DNA of 36,937 bases from Parasutterella excrementihominis YIT 11859 (lineage in GTDB: Bacteria > Pseudomonadota > Gammaproteobacteria > Burkholderiales > Burkholderiaceae_F): assembly GCF_000205025.1 (NCBI RefSeq), contig NZ_GL883706.1:1-36937 (forward strand), written 5' to 3'. The notes under the pieces were generated by a model that worked only from the letters and a program-made list of their open reading frames with translations, did not search any database and was not told the origin of the DNA. Every line of letters begins with the position of its first letter. Positions within the stretch are counted from its first letter, which is position 1. Below are positions 35,062-36,937 of this stretch, piece after piece. The translations under genes and the position numbers were made by a program.

Positions 35062-35075
35062 ATTGCTTAAGCAAT
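35062..35075. promoter_or_regulatory. Perfect 14-bp palindrome, candidate response-regulator site
   Basis: ATTGCTTAAGCAAT is an exact dyad, adjoining the FNR-like box and 43-56 bp before the reductase ATG. LuxR/FixJ-type regulators bind dyads of this size, so the upstream response regulator is the natural candidate. Inference only. Confidence 0.45.
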
Positions 35076-35117
35076 CAAAAAATAAAAATAACCTTGTTTC
35101 CACAAGGAGATTGCAAA

Positions 35118-36896
35118 ATGCATACCAAATTATTACTCACAGCCTCTATTGCGCTTGCCTTAGCCGGCAATTGCTTCGCTGCCGTCAAAGACGGTTCCTA
35201 CACGACTACCGTCACCGGACACAATGCTCCGTTAACGGTTACTGTTGACATCAAAAACGGAAAAATCAGTGACATCTCCGTCAAAGATTTAGAGAGCCCG
35301 GGTGTCGGTAAAGTTGCGATTAAACAACTTTCTGCCGAAATCAAAGATCATCAAACAACCAAACTCGACAAAATCAGCGGCGCCACTATTACCAGTTTCT
35401 CTCTTCTCGGCGCTGTGAAACAGTGTCTGAAACAAGCCGGCGCACAAGGCGACGAATTCAATAAACCGCTCCCTGCCGCAGATAAATCTCCTATCAAAGA
35501 CAATGCCGACGTTGTTATTGTCGGTGGCGGCGGAGCGGGACTTGCCAGTGCAGTTTCTGCTCTGCAGAACGGTGCAAGCGTCATCATTGTTGAAAAACTC
35601 GGTTTCTTGGGCGGTTCCACGAACGTCTGCGGCGGTGCCCTGAATGCTTCCGGTACCAAATATCAGAAGGCGCTTGGCATTGAAGATAATCCTCAGAAAC
35701 ATTTCGAACAAACGATGAAAGGCGGCCACAATGTCAGCGATCCTAAACTCGTCAAAGTCTTAGCCGACAACGCGCCTTCAGCACTTCTTTGGCTCGAAAG
35801 CATGGGTCTGAAGTTCAACCCGAAAGTCGGCGCAGCAACCGGCGCCCTGTTCCAAAGAAGTCATTATCCTAATCCGGCCGGCGGCAACACCTACGTTCAA
35901 GTGTTAGAAAAACAACTGCAAAAATACGGTAAAGACAAACTTCGTGTGTATTTGGAATCTCCGGCAACCGAACTGATCATGAAGGACGGCAGAGTTGTCG
36001 GAGTCAAGGCTGACAACCACGGCAAACCACTCACGCTGATGGCTAAGAACGGGGTCGTTATCACGACAGGCGGTTTCGGATCCAATGTTGAATTCCGCCA
36101 GAAAGTGAATACCGGCGTATGGAAAGAAGCTGATCTCGGCAAAGAAATCGGCTGCTCCAATATCGGCGTAGCTGCTCAAGGCCAAGGTCTCCAGCTGGCA
36201 CAGAAAGCCGGAGCCGAATTGATCGGTCTTTCCGACATTCAGGTTCATCCGAACGGCTCTCCCGGAACCGGCTTGATGCTTGACATCAAGACCTCCGGCA
36301 GAAACCGCTTGTTCATCAATACCAACGGCGACAGATTTGTGAACGAAGGCGCTGCCCGTGACGTGCTTTCTAAAGCTGTTTTCGCTCAGCCCGGTTCCAC
36401 CTACTGGCTAGTCCAGAACAAACTTCGTTATCCGGATGAAAACGCCATTGACCTTCTGAGCGGAAGAACCATGCGCGATATGCTTGCTCAGGGCAGAGTA
36501 AAGAAAGCCGCCAACCTGGATGAACTTGCCAAGATTATCAATGTTGATCCCAATCGCTTAAAGGCAGCCATTGAAAGCTACAACAAGGTCGCTCGCCACG
36601 AAGTCGAAACCGATCAATTCGGATTCAAGGCCAACCATACAGACGACCGTCCGATGACCGAAGGTCCGTGGTACGTCGCCAGAAAGGTTCCGACCATTCA
36701 CCACACAATGGGCGGCATCCATATTGATACCGGCGCCCACGCCGTTAATGCCAACGGACAGCGCATTCCCGGACTTTATGCAGCCGGCGAAGTTACCGGC
36801 GGTATTCACGGAGCTAACCGTCTAGGCGGAAATGCCGTGGCCGACTTAATGGTGTTTGGCCGCATCGCGGGTAAGAACGCAGCAGAAGCTAAATAA
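35118..36896 (+). CDS. Secreted FMN-binding/FAD flavin reductase (urocanate/fumarate reductase-like)
   Basis: 592 residues from ATG 35118, with AAGGAG 8 bp upstream. The Sec signal ends near NCFAA (residue 21). An FMN_bind domain (about 23-105) has DKISGATITS (84-93), a site for covalent FMN attachment by ApbE. An FAD_binding_2 domain follows (IVGGGGAGLASA, 134-145). Active-site equivalents of Shewanella fumarate reductase are His365 as H377, Met375 as M387, Arg402 as R414, His504 as H529 and Arg544 as R568. Thr377 appears as D389, so a second carboxylate is unlikely and a urocanate- or other acrylate-type substrate is favoured. There is no heme domain, as in UrdA. The adjacent kinase-regulator pair probably controls it. 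Confidence 0.9.
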   Translation: MHTKLLLTASIALALAGNCFAAVKDGSYTTTVTGHNAPLTVTVDIKNGKISDISVKDLESPGVGKVAIKQLSAEIKDHQTTKLDKISGATITSFSLLGAVKQCLKQAGAQGDEFNKPLPAADKSPIKDNADVVIVGGGGAGLASAVSALQNGASVIIVEKLGFLGGSTNVCGGALNASGTKYQKALGIEDNPQKHFEQTMKGGHNVSDPKLVKVLADNAPSALLWLESMGLKFNPKVGAATGALFQRSHYPNPAGGNTYVQVLEKQLQKYGKDKLRVYLESPATELIMKDGRVVGVKADNHGKPLTLMAKNGVVITTGGFGSNVEFRQKVNTGVWKEADLGKEIGCSNIGVAAQGQGLQLAQKAGAELIGLSDIQVHPNGSPGTGLMLDIKTSGRNRLFINTNGDRFVNEGAARDVLSKAVFAQPGSTYWLVQNKLRYPDENAIDLLSGRTMRDMLAQGRVKKAANLDELAKIINVDPNRLKAAIESYNKVARHEVETDQFGFKANHTDDRPMTEGPWYVARKVPTIHHTMGGIHIDTGAHAVNANGQRIPGLYAAGEVTGGIHGANRLGGNAVADLMVFGRIAGKNAAEAK

Positions 36897-36937
36897 TTCA
36901 GCTTCAAAAATAACTAAGAATTCTCCTTGTTCATGAG
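36897..36937. other. Window end, no feature seen
   Basis: 41 bp after the reductase stop. No hairpin or start codon can be supported. Confidence 0.6.

Noticed and set aside
34991-35248. 85-residue frame between the response regulator and the reductase
   Set aside because: It runs across the regulatory gap and into the reductase in another frame, and has no recognisable domain.

Overview
The window looks like a chromosomal piece of a Gram-negative, probably anaerobic or microaerophilic betaproteobacterium, most likely Burkholderiales near the gut Sutterellaceae (Sutterella/Parasutterella type). This placement is an inference. It rests on the divergent rluD/bamD pair, a recO-acpS-nagZ operon, a Neisseria/Burkholderia-type general porin, and several exported flavin reductases with a c-type cytochrome. 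No rRNA, tRNA or CRISPR array was recognised.

Layout. 1-341: the 3' end of an IS200/IS605-type element (TnpB C-terminus, right-end hairpin, predicted omegaRNA guide). 360-4564 (minus): a tight operon rluD-pgeF-membrane protein-rhodanese-rimO, divergent from bamD-lipoprotein (4581-5999), then nadX. 6969-9797 (minus): a DinG/YoaA helicase and a secreted coiled-coil protein. 9877-15589 (minus): the complete 2-oxoglutarate dehydrogenase operon sucA-sucB-lpd. 15855-17020: DoxX and a beta-carbonic anhydrase. 17079-18293 (minus): an AAA/DUF4143 ATPase with four 16-bp palindromes at 23-bp spacing upstream.

18682-24420 is the most unusual block. A TetR repressor is divergent from a Tat-exported fumarate-reductase-like flavoprotein, a secreted tetraheme cytochrome c, a secreted member of the histidine/phenylalanine ammonia-lyase family, and a porin. 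The lyase-like protein keeps much of the fold and several active-site residues but lacks the Ala-Ser-Gly triad that forms the MIO cofactor. Together these suggest a periplasmic module: porin uptake, lyase-like modification of a substrate, then reduction of an unsaturated product with electrons from the cytochrome.

24614-26968: a HipB/HipA module followed by an RlaP-like nucleotidyltransferase. 27057-29641: an AEC transporter, malate dehydrogenase and an orphan PIN nuclease. 29683-32358 (minus): recO-DUF805-acpS-nagZ, with a DUF805 gene where pdxJ commonly lies. 32576-36896: a histidine kinase with a PhnD-like periplasmic sensor, its FixJ-type response regulator, and a second exported reductase (FMN-binding plus FAD domains, urocanate/fumarate-reductase-like). 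An FNR-like box and a perfect palindrome precede that reductase. The window thus holds two separately regulated extracytoplasmic reductase systems, consistent with anaerobic respiration of organic acceptors. Substrates cannot be assigned from sequence alone.
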